64,000 nucleotides of DNA from NCBI RefSeq assembly GCF_003217775.1, contig NZ_QJVJ01000004.1, positions 434,001-498,000 on the forward strand, written 5' to 3'. The notes beneath the pieces were generated by a model. The model was not told the DNA's origin. It ran no database searches and worked only from the letters and a program-made list of their open reading frames with translations. Below, piece after piece: positions 1 to 9,315 of this stretch. The stretch's first letter is position 1; every line of letters starts with the position of its first letter. Both the position numbers and the translations under genes were made by a program. Source of the stretch: Paenibacillus flagellatus. Its GTDB lineage: Bacteria > Bacillota > Bacilli > Paenibacillales > NBRC-103111.

Positions 1-2616
1 CGCGGACGACTCGACGGCGGCGAGCGTCGTCGCGATCGCGTCGGCTTGGGCGGCGTCGCCGGCCGCCTCGGCGCGCTTCCGCTCGGCGCCGAGCGCCGCC
101 CGCGACTCGGCGAGCACGGCGTGCGCCTCCGGCACGCCGCTCGCGGCGGCCGCCGCCTGCGCCATCGTCGCGAGCAGGCCGTCGGCCGCCTTCAGCGCGG
201 CTGCGGTATCGCCCGCGGCGATGGCGGCCTGAACGGCCGCTTGCCGCTCGGCGGCCTGCGCCTCGAGCTGCTCGGCGCTCGGCGCGGGGCCGCCGGTCGC
301 TCCGTCTCCGCCGCCGGAGCCGTCTCCTTCCCCGCCGCCCGGGTCTTCCTCGCCTCCGTCCGGGTTTTCCGACCACTCGGCGAGCGATTCCAGTATCGCT
401 TCCGCGTTGTTGACGAGCGCCATTTTGTCCAGCGCCGTCTTCGCGTCGCCCTTCTTGAGCGCTTCCAGCATGGCGATGCGCGCCTTCGCGTCCTCGACCT
501 GCGTCGTCAGGCCGGCGATCCGGTCCGATTGGCCGCCGTCGGTCGCCGCCTGCTTGTCGGCTTCGAGCTTCTCGAGCTCCGTTTTGAGCGTCGCGATCTC
601 CTTGTCGAGCTGCTCCGGCGTTTGCAGCGATTTCAGCTCGCCCGGGGCGCTTACCTCCATCGTCACCTTGAGCGAGGCCAGCTCGTCGGGGGCGACCGCC
701 GCCTTTCCTTGCGGGTCGTCGAGCGCTTCCGCGTCGGCGACGCGGTCCATGCCGAACCAGACCGCGCCGTCCGGGCTGTAATAGATGCCCTGGCCCGACG
801 ATTTCATCGTGGAGGCCGCCGCATTGTACAGCTCGGGCGTCAGCGCATCCAGCCTCGCCTTCGTCGTCCCGATCACGATGACGGCCGGCTTTCCTTCCGG
901 CGGCTCGGGCGGCGCCGCGACCGGCGTGCCCCCCGCGGGAAGCGAGAACGTCCCGAGTGTCGCGCTTCCTACGAGCGGCGCCTCTCCGACGACGTCCGTT
1001 CCTCGGTACAGGACGATTTTCAATTGATCCGGCTGAGCGAAAAAGATCGACAGCGCCCGGAGCGGCTTCCCCACCTTCGTTCGTTTGCCGATCGGCTTCC
1101 CTTTGGCGTCGAACAGCGCGTAGTCGGTCGCCTTCAGCTTTTTGTCCGGCGTCGCCGTAAAGTCGCTCAGCAGCTCGCCGACCGAAGGCTTCACCGTCCA
1201 TTTGCCGCTCGCCGGCTTCTCCGGCGCCGTCTTGACCGGACTCAGGCCGTCGTCGATTCCCTTATAAGGAAGCAGCCCGCGCTTGTACGTCTTCTCGAGC
1301 GCCCCGCCGGTTTCGACGTTCAGCTTGCCGATCGCGCCCATGTAGGCGATTTGCGCGGATAGTAACGCCTTACCCGTCTGCTCGTACGCCTCCTTCGCCA
1401 GGGCGACCTCCTCGGCCGGCGCGAGTCCGAGCTTGCGCTTGCTTTCGGCTTTGCCGATCGCCTCGAACGCGGCGTCCCGCATTCGCAGCGCCTGGGCGTA
1501 GCTTTCCTCCGCCCCTTTCGCGTCCAAATACGACTGCCGGACGGCCGCGATGACGGCGCTTCGGCTTTCCTTTTCTTTGAGCGCGGCTTTGCTCTGCTCC
1601 ATCGTCGCGATCGGCAAGCCGTTGCGCAAGTCGTCCAAATAACGGAGGCCGTCGAACTCGCCCTGGAACAGCTTTTTCGGAATCGGAAAGATAATGAACC
1701 AGAAGTAGCCCTGCCAATCTTTGCGAACCTGTTCGAGCAGCGCCTCGTATTGGGTCGTGAACAGGTCCATGTCGATGTCGGCGCTCTTGAACATCCGGTC
1801 GAACACCTTCATCCGCCCGGCGCCGAATTTCGAGCTGTACAAGTTGCGCGTCGTGTTCAGCTTCTCGTCGGCGAGCCTTCGCGTCTGCACGTCTTGGATC
1901 AGTCCGACGTTCGTCCGCAGGGCGGCGTCGATGTAGCCGGGCAGGGCGCGCTGGGACAAGTCCGCGTACACCGGCTCGAACGTCATCGCGAACGGCCGCT
2001 CGAGCGCCGACCCGACTTTCTCGCCCAAGGCGAGCCTCGCCCCCTTCGCCGCCAGCTGCGCCTGCTTATAGGCGGAAGACGCCTGCTCGAGCGCTTGCTC
2101 GGCGGCTTCCCGATCGGGCTGCTTCGCCAAGCCGTAATTCAGCTTTTGTCGAACCGCGTCGAGCGCCTTCTGCGCTTCGTCGCGCTTCGCCAGGGCCAGC
2201 TGCTCCGCCTGCATCGCCTGATATACTTGCAAGTACGACTTCTCGGCGTCGGCTTTGACCTCGACCGATTTTTGCCGCAGCGTCTCCTGCGCGATCGTCA
2301 GCTGCTTTCTCGCCTCGGGCACCTTCATCTTGATTTGCAGCTGCTGGCTTAAATTTTTCGGCTTGGCGAACAGGCTCGACGCCTTCTCTTCTTCGCTTTT
2401 TTGCGAATAATACGCCTGCTCGAGCTCCACCTGCTTTTGCCGGACGTCGTTGCGCGCATCTCGCAAGGCCGGGCTTCGCTTCAGCGTCATGTCGACCGCC
2501 TCCGGCATCGACATCGACTTCGGATCGGCGGCGTACGCCCGGGTCGCGGCCGCGAGCGGCGACGACAGGGCGAGCAGGACGGCCAGCCCGAGCTTCATTC
2601 GGCTTGCGACGTTCAA
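1..2616 (-). CDS. Secreted TolC/OEP-like coiled-coil protein (3' end outside window)
   Basis: The reading frame is open from a TTG start at 2616, preceded by AGGAGG seven bases upstream, to the window edge (872 codons). The N-terminus has a lysine, a hydrophobic core and an AYA-A cleavage site near residue 29, so it is exported. Residues about 30-430 are long alanine/glutamate/lysine-rich helices with two similar halves; the motif SMPEAVDMTLKRSPALRDAR near residue 34 is the usual opening of outer-membrane-efflux (TolC/OEP) repeats. A hydrophobic stretch (YFWFIIFPIPKKLF) lies near residue 285. A beta-rich part follows, then another predicted coiled coil (about 650-720), an acidic Gly/Asp/Glu linker and an Ala-rich helical tail. 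OEP-like repeats in a Gram-positive are unlikely to form an outer-membrane channel; a wall-spanning scaffold is possible. It is divergent from the DUF4280 gene. The annotation is incomplete because the C-terminus is missing. Confidence 0.75.
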   Translation of the reverse strand, partial: MNVASRMKLGLAVLLALSSPLAAATRAYAADPKSMSMPEAVDMTLKRSPALRDARNDVRQKQVELEQAYYSQKSEEEKASSLFAKPKNLSQQLQIKMKVPEARKQLTIAQETLRQKSVEVKADAEKSYLQVYQAMQAEQLALAKRDEAQKALDAVRQKLNYGLAKQPDREAAEQALEQASSAYKQAQLAAKGARLALGEKVGSALERPFAMTFEPVYADLSQRALPGYIDAALRTNVGLIQDVQTRRLADEKLNTTRNLYSSKFGAGRMKVFDRMFKSADIDMDLFTTQYEALLEQVRKDWQGYFWFIIFPIPKKLFQGEFDGLRYLDDLRNGLPIATMEQSKAALKEKESRSAVIAAVRQSYLDAKGAEESYAQALRMRDAAFEAIGKAESKRKLGLAPAEEVALAKEAYEQTGKALLSAQIAYMGAIGKLNVETGGALEKTYKRGLLPYKGIDDGLSPVKTAPEKPASGKWTVKPSVGELLSDFTATPDKKLKATDYALFDAKGKPIGKRTKVGKPLRALSIFFAQPDQLKIVLYRGTDVVGEAPLVGSATLGTFSLPAGGTPVAAPPEPPEGKPAVIVIGTTKARLDALTPELYNAAASTMKSSGQGIYYSPDGAVWFGMDRVADAEALDDPQGKAAVAPDELASLKVTMEVSAPGELKSLQTPEQLDKEIATLKTELEKLEADKQAATDGGQSDRIAGLTTQVEDAKARIAMLEALKKGDAKTALDKMALVNNAEAILESLAEWSENPDGGEEDPGGGEGDGSGGGDGATGGPAPSAEQLEAQAAERQAAVQAAIAAGDTAAALKAADGLLATMAQAAAAASGVPEAHAVLAESRAALGAERKRAEAAGDAAQADAIATTLAAVESSA

Positions 2617-2784
2617 GAAAGCGCCTCCTCACTTGTTCGGCCCGATCGTCGCGGCGGCGACGGGACGCCCGCTTCATGCGGCTGGGCCGGCCTCGGCCCG
2701 TCGTTTTGCGCTTTCGCGTTTCGGACGTATCGTCGGACTTCGGGCATATTGCCGGTACCGTTTTTTTCTAGTACTATGAAACTA

Positions 2785-2793
2785 ATTATATCA
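2785..2793 (-). promoter_or_regulatory. Extended -10 promoter for the TolC-like gene
   Basis: In an AT-rich island between the divergent genes the minus strand reads TG-A-TATAAT, a perfect extended -10. No good -35 is seen at 16-18 bases. It lies about 170 bases upstream of the TTG start. Confidence 0.5.
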
Positions 2794-2836
2794 TTTCTTT
2801 TTCCAAAAATGAGCAAGAAGATTGGAAGAATGTCGA

Positions 2837-3223
2837 ATGGGAAACGTCGTATGCGGCGGCGCGATGCTGCAATGCAGCTTCGGCGCGGCTCCTAGCACGC
2901 TGATGGTGCTGCCGGCCAACCGGGTCGTCACCTCGATGCCGATCGCCAACATTATGGACAACAAGCCGATGGTCAACATTTTGCCGTTCGGCATGTGTCA
3001 GTCGATGGCCAACCCGGTCGTGGCGGCCGCGACCGCGGCCAAATTCGGCACGCTGACGCCGATGCCCTGCGTACCGGTAACGGCCGCGCCGTGGGCTCCG
3101 GGGTCGCCGACCGTACTCGTCGCCAACATGCCGGCGCTGAACAATACGTCCAAATGCATGTGCAACTGGGGCGGCGTCATCCAGGTCGTCCAGCCGGGTC
3201 AAATGACGATTCAGGTGCCGTGA
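2837..3223 (+). CDS. DUF4280 PAAR-like protein
   Basis: A 128-residue protein starting at ATG 2837 with GGAAG about eight bases upstream; a TTG at 2822 would add five residues. The start MGNVVCGGAMLQCSFG followed by a proline-rich body is typical of DUF4280. It has repeated short beta segments, conserved Cys pairs (residues 6 and 13; C-terminal CMCNWGG) and several PMP/PMPC turns. DUF4280 is regarded as a PAAR-like fold, that is, a cap for the tip of a VgrG/gpV spike. The injection-system operon to the right has a gpV-like spike but no PAAR gene, so this protein is the obvious tip candidate. It reads away from that operon, next to the MORN gene, so it must be expressed separately. The family call is firm; the role is inferred. 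Confidence 0.85.
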   Translation: MGNVVCGGAMLQCSFGAAPSTLMVLPANRVVTSMPIANIMDNKPMVNILPFGMCQSMANPVVAAATAAKFGTLTPMPCVPVTAAPWAPGSPTVLVANMPALNNTSKCMCNWGGVIQVVQPGQMTIQVP

Positions 3224-3509
3224 CGCGGACATGCGTGACGCGTCCCGCGCGGTAATCAAACGCCTCTCCTATACATACGTATGAACGATCGGGCCTAGTT
3301 CGCACATTTATTGCGCCGAAAGTCCGGATAGCCGCCGCACGGGTCGGCCTCCGCGAGAGGCGCCTCCCGAAGCCGGTTAAGCCGGGTCCCGGTCGGCTTC
3401 GGGGCCGTACCGTTCGTCACACCCGCACCGCTTTCGCCCCCGCGCTGACCCGTTCGGCGCCGCCGGCCCGACCGTAAACGAAATCGCTGTAGACGAGGAA
3501 GTGACAAGC

Positions 3510-5252
3510 TTGGCGTTCAATCCCGTGAAGACGCTGGAAACGGTATTCAAGCCGATCGTCAGCCCGATGGCTTTCAAGCTTTTGAAGCCTTTGCGGGAAG
3601 CGAAGAAGCTCCCCGGCATTTTGATCAAAAAGTTTCAAGCCGCCGTCAAAACGATACTCGGCACGAAAGAAACGTCGCTGCGCAACTATGTCGCGATCGG
3701 CTCCTACTATGTGTCCAAGCGGCTGCTTGTCGTCATCGCCTTGATCATCCTCGCGCTCGTCTACTTTCTGTTCGTCAAACCGCCCGCCTTCGTCAACAAA
3801 TGGTTCAACCGCGTCCCCGTCGTCGTGGAAAACACGCCGAAGGCGATGACGTTTTCCGGCAACGCCAAAGTCGTCGATACGACGAAGAAGCAGCCCCGCT
3901 ACGTAGGCGGTTTGGCCGACGGGCTTTATATGGGCGCCGGAAAGCTGTACGACGAGACGGGGGTGCTCCGGTACGAGGGCGAGTTCGACAAGGGGCTCAA
4001 GCACGGCGCCGGCACGCTGTACGACGATAAAGGACATCTCGTGTACAAAGGTCAGTTCGCCGCCGACCGATACAACGGTTCCGGTACGCTGTTCAGCAGC
4101 GATCGGCGCATCCGCTACGTCGGCGAATTCCAGAACGGCAAATTCGGCGGTGCGGGCAAGCTGTACGACGAGCTCGGCGGCCTCCTGTACGAAGGCGCCT
4201 TCCTCGAGGGGACGTATCACGGGGCCGGCAAGCTGTTCGGCGCGAACGGTCAAGTCGCGTACGAGGGCGAATTCGCCGCCGGCGAGTTCAACGGTTCGGG
4301 AAAAGCGTACGACGCGCAAGCCCGCCTCCTCTACGAAGGCGCGTTCAAAAACGGCCGCTATTCGGGAGAAGGTACCGAGTATTATGCCGACAAAGGACTG
4401 GTCAAGTACAAAGGAACGTTCGCCGCGGGGGCGTACGCCGGCACGGGTGAGCTTTACGACGACAAAGGCGTGCTGCGCTTCAAGGGCACGTTCCGCAACG
4501 GCGTGCTCGCAGGCCAAGGGGAAGCGTTCGACGAAGCCGGCAAACCCTCCTATAAGGGCGAATTCGCGGACGGCCAATACCAAGGCATCGGCACGCTGTT
4601 CGATCGGGACGGAGGCGTCGTGCTGAAATCGTATTTCGACAAGGGCCGGGTCAGCCTGCAATCGTTCATCGGCCTGCCCAGCAAAAAGGTCGAGGAGCTG
4701 CTCGGCAAGCCCGGCGAAGTGGCGCTGCTCGACCAGCCGCAGCCGCTGACGGAAGCGGATGGCGCAGCGTCAACCGCCGATGGCGCACCGTCGGCGAGCG
4801 ACGCGGACGGAGCCGGAAGCGCCGAAGCAACGGCCGCGGCACCGCCGCCGGACGCCGCTTCGGCGGGGGCCGCATCGGGGAACCCGGCGGCGTCCGACGC
4901 TTCGGCCGCTACCGCAGCCGGTCTGAAGTTCCAAATGATATACCCGGACCTCCAATATACGTTTCTTGTGGAGACGTCCAAATCGAATCCGAAGGAAGCC
5001 GTCGTCACCGAGCTTAGCGTATGGGGCAGCAAGCCGTTGTCCGCGCTGCAGCCGGCGATCGAAACGTTCAAGCCGGACGAGAAGACGAACGCCGAAGGGT
5101 TCGCCGTGCTGGAGCTGCAATCGCCCATGCCCGGCGGGTTAACCGTCAACCGGTATTACAGAGGCGATTACCTGTACTCGCTGACGTTTTTCGCCGGCAA
5201 CAAGTCGGCGCACCGGCTCGATATCGTCGCCATCGAACGGATCCGGCCTTAA
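3510..5252 (+). CDS. Membrane-anchored MORN-repeat protein
   Basis: I chose TTG 3510 because GAGG lies about ten bases before it; a GTG at 3501 is also in frame but touches the same site. The 580-residue protein has a basic, amphipathic N-terminus (about 1-70), one strong transmembrane helix (about 71-90, LLVVIALIILALVYFLFV), then about ten MORN-type repeats of roughly 22 residues (about 125-375) with the pattern LYDxxGxLxYEGxFxxGxxxGxG. A 60-residue Ala/Ser/Asp linker (about 415-470) leads to a C-terminal globular part. The positive-inside rule puts the N-terminus in the cytoplasm and the MORN domain outside. MORN repeats mediate lipid or protein contacts. It follows the DUF4280 gene and stops before a strong terminator facing the injection-system operon. 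I infer a docking or anchor protein for that machine; there is no direct evidence. Confidence 0.85.
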   Translation: MAFNPVKTLETVFKPIVSPMAFKLLKPLREAKKLPGILIKKFQAAVKTILGTKETSLRNYVAIGSYYVSKRLLVVIALIILALVYFLFVKPPAFVNKWFNRVPVVVENTPKAMTFSGNAKVVDTTKKQPRYVGGLADGLYMGAGKLYDETGVLRYEGEFDKGLKHGAGTLYDDKGHLVYKGQFAADRYNGSGTLFSSDRRIRYVGEFQNGKFGGAGKLYDELGGLLYEGAFLEGTYHGAGKLFGANGQVAYEGEFAAGEFNGSGKAYDAQARLLYEGAFKNGRYSGEGTEYYADKGLVKYKGTFAAGAYAGTGELYDDKGVLRFKGTFRNGVLAGQGEAFDEAGKPSYKGEFADGQYQGIGTLFDRDGGVVLKSYFDKGRVSLQSFIGLPSKKVEELLGKPGEVALLDQPQPLTEADGAASTADGAPSASDADGAGSAEATAAAPPPDAASAGAASGNPAASDASAATAAGLKFQMIYPDLQYTFLVETSKSNPKEAVVTELSVWGSKPLSALQPAIETFKPDEKTNAEGFAVLELQSPMPGGLTVNRYYRGDYLYSLTFFAGNKSAHRLDIVAIERIRP

Positions 5253-5330
5253 GGCGCGGAACGTCTCGCAAGCGTCGATTCCGCTTCGGACGCCCGGCTC
5301 GAACACGAACGGAAATGAGCGGACCGGAAC

Positions 5331-5368
5331 CAAGCAAAAACAGCCCGAGCAGGGCTGTTTTTTGCTTG
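5331..5368. terminator. Bidirectional terminator between the MORN gene and the injection-system operon
   Basis: A 16-bp stem (CAAGCAAAAACAGCCC and its complement with one bulged T) around a GAGCA loop carries A and T runs on opposite arms, so it can end transcription from both converging sides. Confidence 0.85.
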
Positions 5369-5491
5369 AAAGGGAATCCGGACGTCCGCCGCCGACGCAT
5401 AAGCCGGAAACGGGCACACGGCATCTCTTGCCATGCAATGTCTTGCCTATCGGGTCCGGCACGGCCGTTAAGCGCCCCTGCCGCCCCGCCG

Positions 5492-7156
5492 TCACTCCGG
5501 TGCTCTCTCCGCGCCTGCGGCCGCTTCGCCGCGCGACGAAACGTCGGGGACGCCGGTCAAGCAGTCGTCGTCCGCTTCCTGCTCCCGGCCGTTGCGGTAC
5601 GCCCACCAGCGGACGCGGACGGTTCGGGGCTCGCCGATTTGCCTCAGCTTGATGCCGACGCGGAACGTCCCCTTCCGCGGATACGACAGGACGCCGAGCT
5701 CGTACTCCGGCAGCGTCGATTCGTACTCGCTGCCCGCGAATACGTCGGCCGAGCCGAAGTATTCGCGCTGTCCGCCGTCCAGCATGTCGGCGATCGCGTC
5801 CGGCGTACGCTCCTCCACGCTCGTCACGATCAGCACGTGGCCGCCCCCGAGACCGTGCTCGATTTCGGGCGAGACGAAGCTTTTGACCGCCTTGCCGAAC
5901 GACAGCGCCGATTTCGCAAACGGGGACACCGCGATGTCGACATACCCGGATTGAATGTCGGCCGCTCCGGGGATCGAAGAAGCGGACCGTTCGGCCGGCT
6001 CCCCCGCCGCGGGCCGATCCGCTTCGTTCGGCTTCGGCGGCTCCGGCCGCTTTTCAACCGCGGCCGGTTCCGCAGCCGACGGCGAGCTTCGCCGACGCCG
6101 CGAGTCCGCCAGCGCAAGCCGGTACGCGGCAGACGGGTTGTAGACGAACTCCTCGAACGGCACCTGCTCCACCCGTTCGATGACATAGGTCGGCCCCATT
6201 TGCAGCAAGCCGATCTTGGCCAAGTACAAGCACGGATCGGACGGGGAATCGAGCGCCGTCTCGAGCGGCTGCTTCAGAAAATCGTCCATCAGCCGCTCCT
6301 GCACCGGGTCCGGAATAATGAGCACCGTCGCCGCATCCCGCGACAAATCGTCCGTCTGCTTGTCGCCGACGCGCAGGAAGCCCGAGCCGGCCTGCAAGCC
6401 GACGTGCGCCTTGCCCGAGGCGATGCCGTCCGCGCGAAGCGTCACCCGAAACTCGTATTCGGTCTCCTGCGCGTCCTGCGGCTCGACGAACCGGACGGTA
6501 CGGCCTTCGAGCGGTTCGAGCCGTTCCGTCGCAAGCGCGTACTCCAGCTCGATTTTGCCCGCCTGCAGAGTCTTCTCGATCCGGATCGACGCTTCGAACG
6601 TCTGGCCCGGATTGACGTACTTCGGCGTCGACTGCAGCACCCGGACTTGCGCATCCTGGTACAGGACGACCGTCTGCTCCGTCAGCCCGCTCATCGGCAG
6701 AGACGACGGGTCCGGCGCCTCCTCCCGGATGAATAGCCGGTAGCTTTCGAGCACCCGGTTGTATTCGCTGACTTCGTCCGAGCGGACCGTCGAGTTGGCG
6801 ATCGAGTGAACCGGCTCCTTGCCTTTCTCGTCATAGGCGATGCACAGATAGACGTTTTTGGCGTATTCGTTGTTCGTAAACCCGTCCATCATCGACAGCT
6901 TCAGCGTGACCGGAGCGGGGACGACGATTTCGCGGCCGAGCGCGTCGATCGCGACGCCCATCTCCACCGAAACAGACTTGTCGTCGACGGCGATAACCTG
7001 CAGCCCCGTCACGACGCCGCTTCCGAACAGAAGCCGGTTCATCATGCGGCGCTTGTCGTTGAAATATTTTTGCTCCGATTCGAAATCCCGTACGGTCAAC
7101 AGCTTGCCATAAAAATACCGGTTTCGCTCGAACGGATAATACCGCGATTTTTTCAT
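5492..7156 (-). CDS. Injection-system baseplate-associated protein with YFYGKL motif
   Basis: A 554-residue protein, the last gene of the operon, with AAGGGAAGGGG before the ATG. The N-terminus carries RNRYFYGKLLTVRDFESEQ followed by YFNDKRRMMNRLLFGSGVVTGL (residues about 11-52), a motif recurrent in uncharacterised proteins next to phage-tail-like baseplate genes. Residues about 50-130 form a beta-rich domain typical of a tail accessory protein. The middle (about 200-270) looks Ig-like (AGQ/ExR strands). About 315-400 is a Pro/Arg/Glu/Ala linker, and the C-terminal 150 residues form another beta-rich module. Its place after the gpI-like gene suggests an outer baseplate or fibre-replacing component. 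No enzyme signature is visible. Function is inferred from motif and position. Confidence 0.75.
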   Translation of the reverse strand: MKKSRYYPFERNRYFYGKLLTVRDFESEQKYFNDKRRMMNRLLFGSGVVTGLQVIAVDDKSVSVEMGVAIDALGREIVVPAPVTLKLSMMDGFTNNEYAKNVYLCIAYDEKGKEPVHSIANSTVRSDEVSEYNRVLESYRLFIREEAPDPSSLPMSGLTEQTVVLYQDAQVRVLQSTPKYVNPGQTFEASIRIEKTLQAGKIELEYALATERLEPLEGRTVRFVEPQDAQETEYEFRVTLRADGIASGKAHVGLQAGSGFLRVGDKQTDDLSRDAATVLIIPDPVQERLMDDFLKQPLETALDSPSDPCLYLAKIGLLQMGPTYVIERVEQVPFEEFVYNPSAAYRLALADSRRRRSSPSAAEPAAVEKRPEPPKPNEADRPAAGEPAERSASSIPGAADIQSGYVDIAVSPFAKSALSFGKAVKSFVSPEIEHGLGGGHVLIVTSVEERTPDAIADMLDGGQREYFGSADVFAGSEYESTLPEYELGVLSYPRKGTFRVGIKLRQIGEPRTVRVRWWAYRNGREQEADDDCLTGVPDVSSRGEAAAGAERAPE

Positions 7157-7175
7157 GGGATCCCCTTCCCTTCGG

Positions 7176-9281
7176 TTATTCCAATTCCGAATCCAGCTCG
7201 AGACGGGTATGGATATCGATCCGTTTGTCCCGGTCCACGTCGATCAGCACCGTATGGTGCGGCATTGACGATTGCTCGTCGAGCGTCAGCAGCGTCGGCT
7301 CCGACAGCACCGTATTGATGCCCAGGTACGTGTGCATGTCCGCATGCATCCACGGCTGCAGCACGACGAGCTTGCCTTCGGCGTAGGCGGGCTTCTGATC
7401 CTCGATGATCCGCTCGACCATCAGCCGCTGCTTGTCGGTGCGGACGCATTCCGGCGGCAGCATGACGCAGAACGTATACGGATCGTCGCCGTACAGCCGC
7501 TGGAACATGAGGCGAAGCTCCGACGTCTCCTGCATCGTTTTCAACTGATGGTGCTCGACGATATATGGCTCCACGCCGGTATACAAATGCAGCATCCGCG
7601 CCAGACCTTGCCTCGTGCCGCGAAGCTTATACAGCTCGGGCGCCCGCTTCAGCAGCGTCCGCAGCTTGTGCTCCTCCCAGCCGTCCGCGACGTCGAGCGC
7701 CAGCCAGCCGCCGAGCCAGCTCAAGTAACGACCGGCGACCGCATCCGCGTCGAAATTCGAGCTGACCTTGTCGATCTTCTCCTCCATTTCCGCGAGGAAG
7801 GAACCGAACAAGGCGAGAAACCGTTCCAAAAATCGGGTTCCGTCCGGATCCTCCTGATAGATGGACGGCAAATGGACGATCGGCGACTGCCGGGGAAAAA
7901 ACACCCGCATCCGGCGTATCGTCGGCGCCGTCCGGTCGCTGCCGACCCATTCGATCCGCAGGCGCAAATACCGGCCTTTGGCGTTCGGAAGCAGGGCGTC
8001 CTTCGGATTGACGATCGGCTCGGACCACAGGTGCGCGCTCTCCCGCCATTTGCGCTCGTTCGGCACGTCCGGATCGGCGAAATAGTCCGAGTAATCGACG
8101 ACCCGCCCGCCCAGCACGCCGAACGTCTCGTCCGTGGCGAAATACGATACGCGAAGCTGCGTCTCCTCCGGGATGTCCGCCAGCAGCTCGATTTTGTGCC
8201 ACTCCGTCTCGTCCTCCGCGCTGTCCAACTCGCCCGACCAATACCATCCTTCCGGCAGCCCGGTTTCGGCCGAGGCGTTCACCCGGGATTGCAGCTCGAG
8301 AAGCGCGATCGCGCCCTGCTCCGCATCCAGCACGTACATCCGGCCCCGGTCGTCGTGCAGCAGCTTGTCGGCCCTCTCGCGGTAGCCGGACACTTTGGCC
8401 GTCAGCTCGCCCTGCATCGTATATTGCAAAATAAATCGCTCGTCCCGAGCGTTGCCCGGACTCGAATCCCCTATGTACAGCACGCCTCCGCCGCCCGTCG
8501 ACAGCCCGGCCGGTTTGCCGGCCTCCGGGGCCAGCCCGAAAGCCGCCCGGGCCGCTCCGTCGGGCCGGAACGCGATCGTCGTCCCGGTCGCCGCATCGAG
8601 CAGCACCGGGCTTCCCGGCTCCGCCGCCGTCACATAAAACCGGCCGCGCAGGGCGTGAACCGCGCAAGGCTGCTCGAGCCGAAGCGAATCGTGCTCGTAC
8701 AGCTGCGTCACTTCTCCGGAAGGGCTCCATTGCAAAATGACGATCCGGCCGCCCTGCGGCACCTCCGGATGGCCGAGCGGTCCGACTTCGCAATCGAGCG
8801 GCACGACCGTATACAGGTTCCGTCCGGCGTCCGCCGCCGTCGCGAGCGGGAACAGCTCGAGCCCGTTCCATTCCTGAGCCGCCCACAGCAGCTGGCCGTT
8901 CGAGGGGGAGACGGAAAAGACGCGCCGCTCTCCGACGGGATCGGCGATATAAAGCGCATCGCCGCGCGACGCCAGCAGCGCCCGGTGCGAGAACAGTCGG
9001 TGTCCGGGCGAATATAGCGGCTCGGAGTGCCGGTTTTCGTAATCGTGCACCCACAGGCTCGCCCGCGCATCCAGCACGTACAGCTTGCTGCCGGGACCGA
9101 CGGCAAAATCGGCGACGGCGTCGGCCCCGTCGATGTCGGCGGCATGCACGATCCGGTAAAGCGAATATTTCTCCGTTCGGCTAACGGTGACGCCGTCCTC
9201 GCGAACGGTCAAGTTGGCCGAGGAACCGGCTTCCCAGTCCGACGGCTTGTTAAATGAAAAAAATCGAGCCGGCCGCTGCAT
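7176..9281 (-). CDS. gpI-like baseplate/tail protein with propeller-like N-terminal half
   Basis: A 701-residue protein with AGGGGGG before the ATG. Residues about 40-340 consist of repeated four-strand blocks of the NHL/YVTN kind (for example DFAVGPGSKLYVLD, GGGVLYIGD, DRGRMYVLDAEQG), suggesting a beta-propeller. A jelly-roll-like stretch follows (about 340-460). The C-terminal part (about 470-620), with HLPSIYQED, then FLERFLALFGSFLAEME and GTRQGLARMLHLYTGVEPYI, is the P2 gpI / TIGR02242 tail-protein domain that joins wedge to fibre in phage tails. It lies between the baseplate-J protein and the YFYGKL protein, as in other contractile injection systems. The propeller could bind a surface partner in place of a fibre; that is inference. 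Confidence 0.88.
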   Translation of the reverse strand: MQRPARFFSFNKPSDWEAGSSANLTVREDGVTVSRTEKYSLYRIVHAADIDGADAVADFAVGPGSKLYVLDARASLWVHDYENRHSEPLYSPGHRLFSHRALLASRGDALYIADPVGERRVFSVSPSNGQLLWAAQEWNGLELFPLATAADAGRNLYTVVPLDCEVGPLGHPEVPQGGRIVILQWSPSGEVTQLYEHDSLRLEQPCAVHALRGRFYVTAAEPGSPVLLDAATGTTIAFRPDGAARAAFGLAPEAGKPAGLSTGGGGVLYIGDSSPGNARDERFILQYTMQGELTAKVSGYRERADKLLHDDRGRMYVLDAEQGAIALLELQSRVNASAETGLPEGWYWSGELDSAEDETEWHKIELLADIPEETQLRVSYFATDETFGVLGGRVVDYSDYFADPDVPNERKWRESAHLWSEPIVNPKDALLPNAKGRYLRLRIEWVGSDRTAPTIRRMRVFFPRQSPIVHLPSIYQEDPDGTRFLERFLALFGSFLAEMEEKIDKVSSNFDADAVAGRYLSWLGGWLALDVADGWEEHKLRTLLKRAPELYKLRGTRQGLARMLHLYTGVEPYIVEHHQLKTMQETSELRLMFQRLYGDDPYTFCVMLPPECVRTDKQRLMVERIIEDQKPAYAEGKLVVLQPWMHADMHTYLGINTVLSEPTLLTLDEQSSMPHHTVLIDVDRDKRIDIHTRLELDSELE

Positions 9282-9315
9282 CGGTTTCCCCCCTGTCCGT
9301 ATGGCCGCATGGCGG

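Noticed and set aside
46-1362. Plus-strand frame at the left edge
   Set aside because: Arg/Leu-rich shadow of the TolC-like gene on the other strand.
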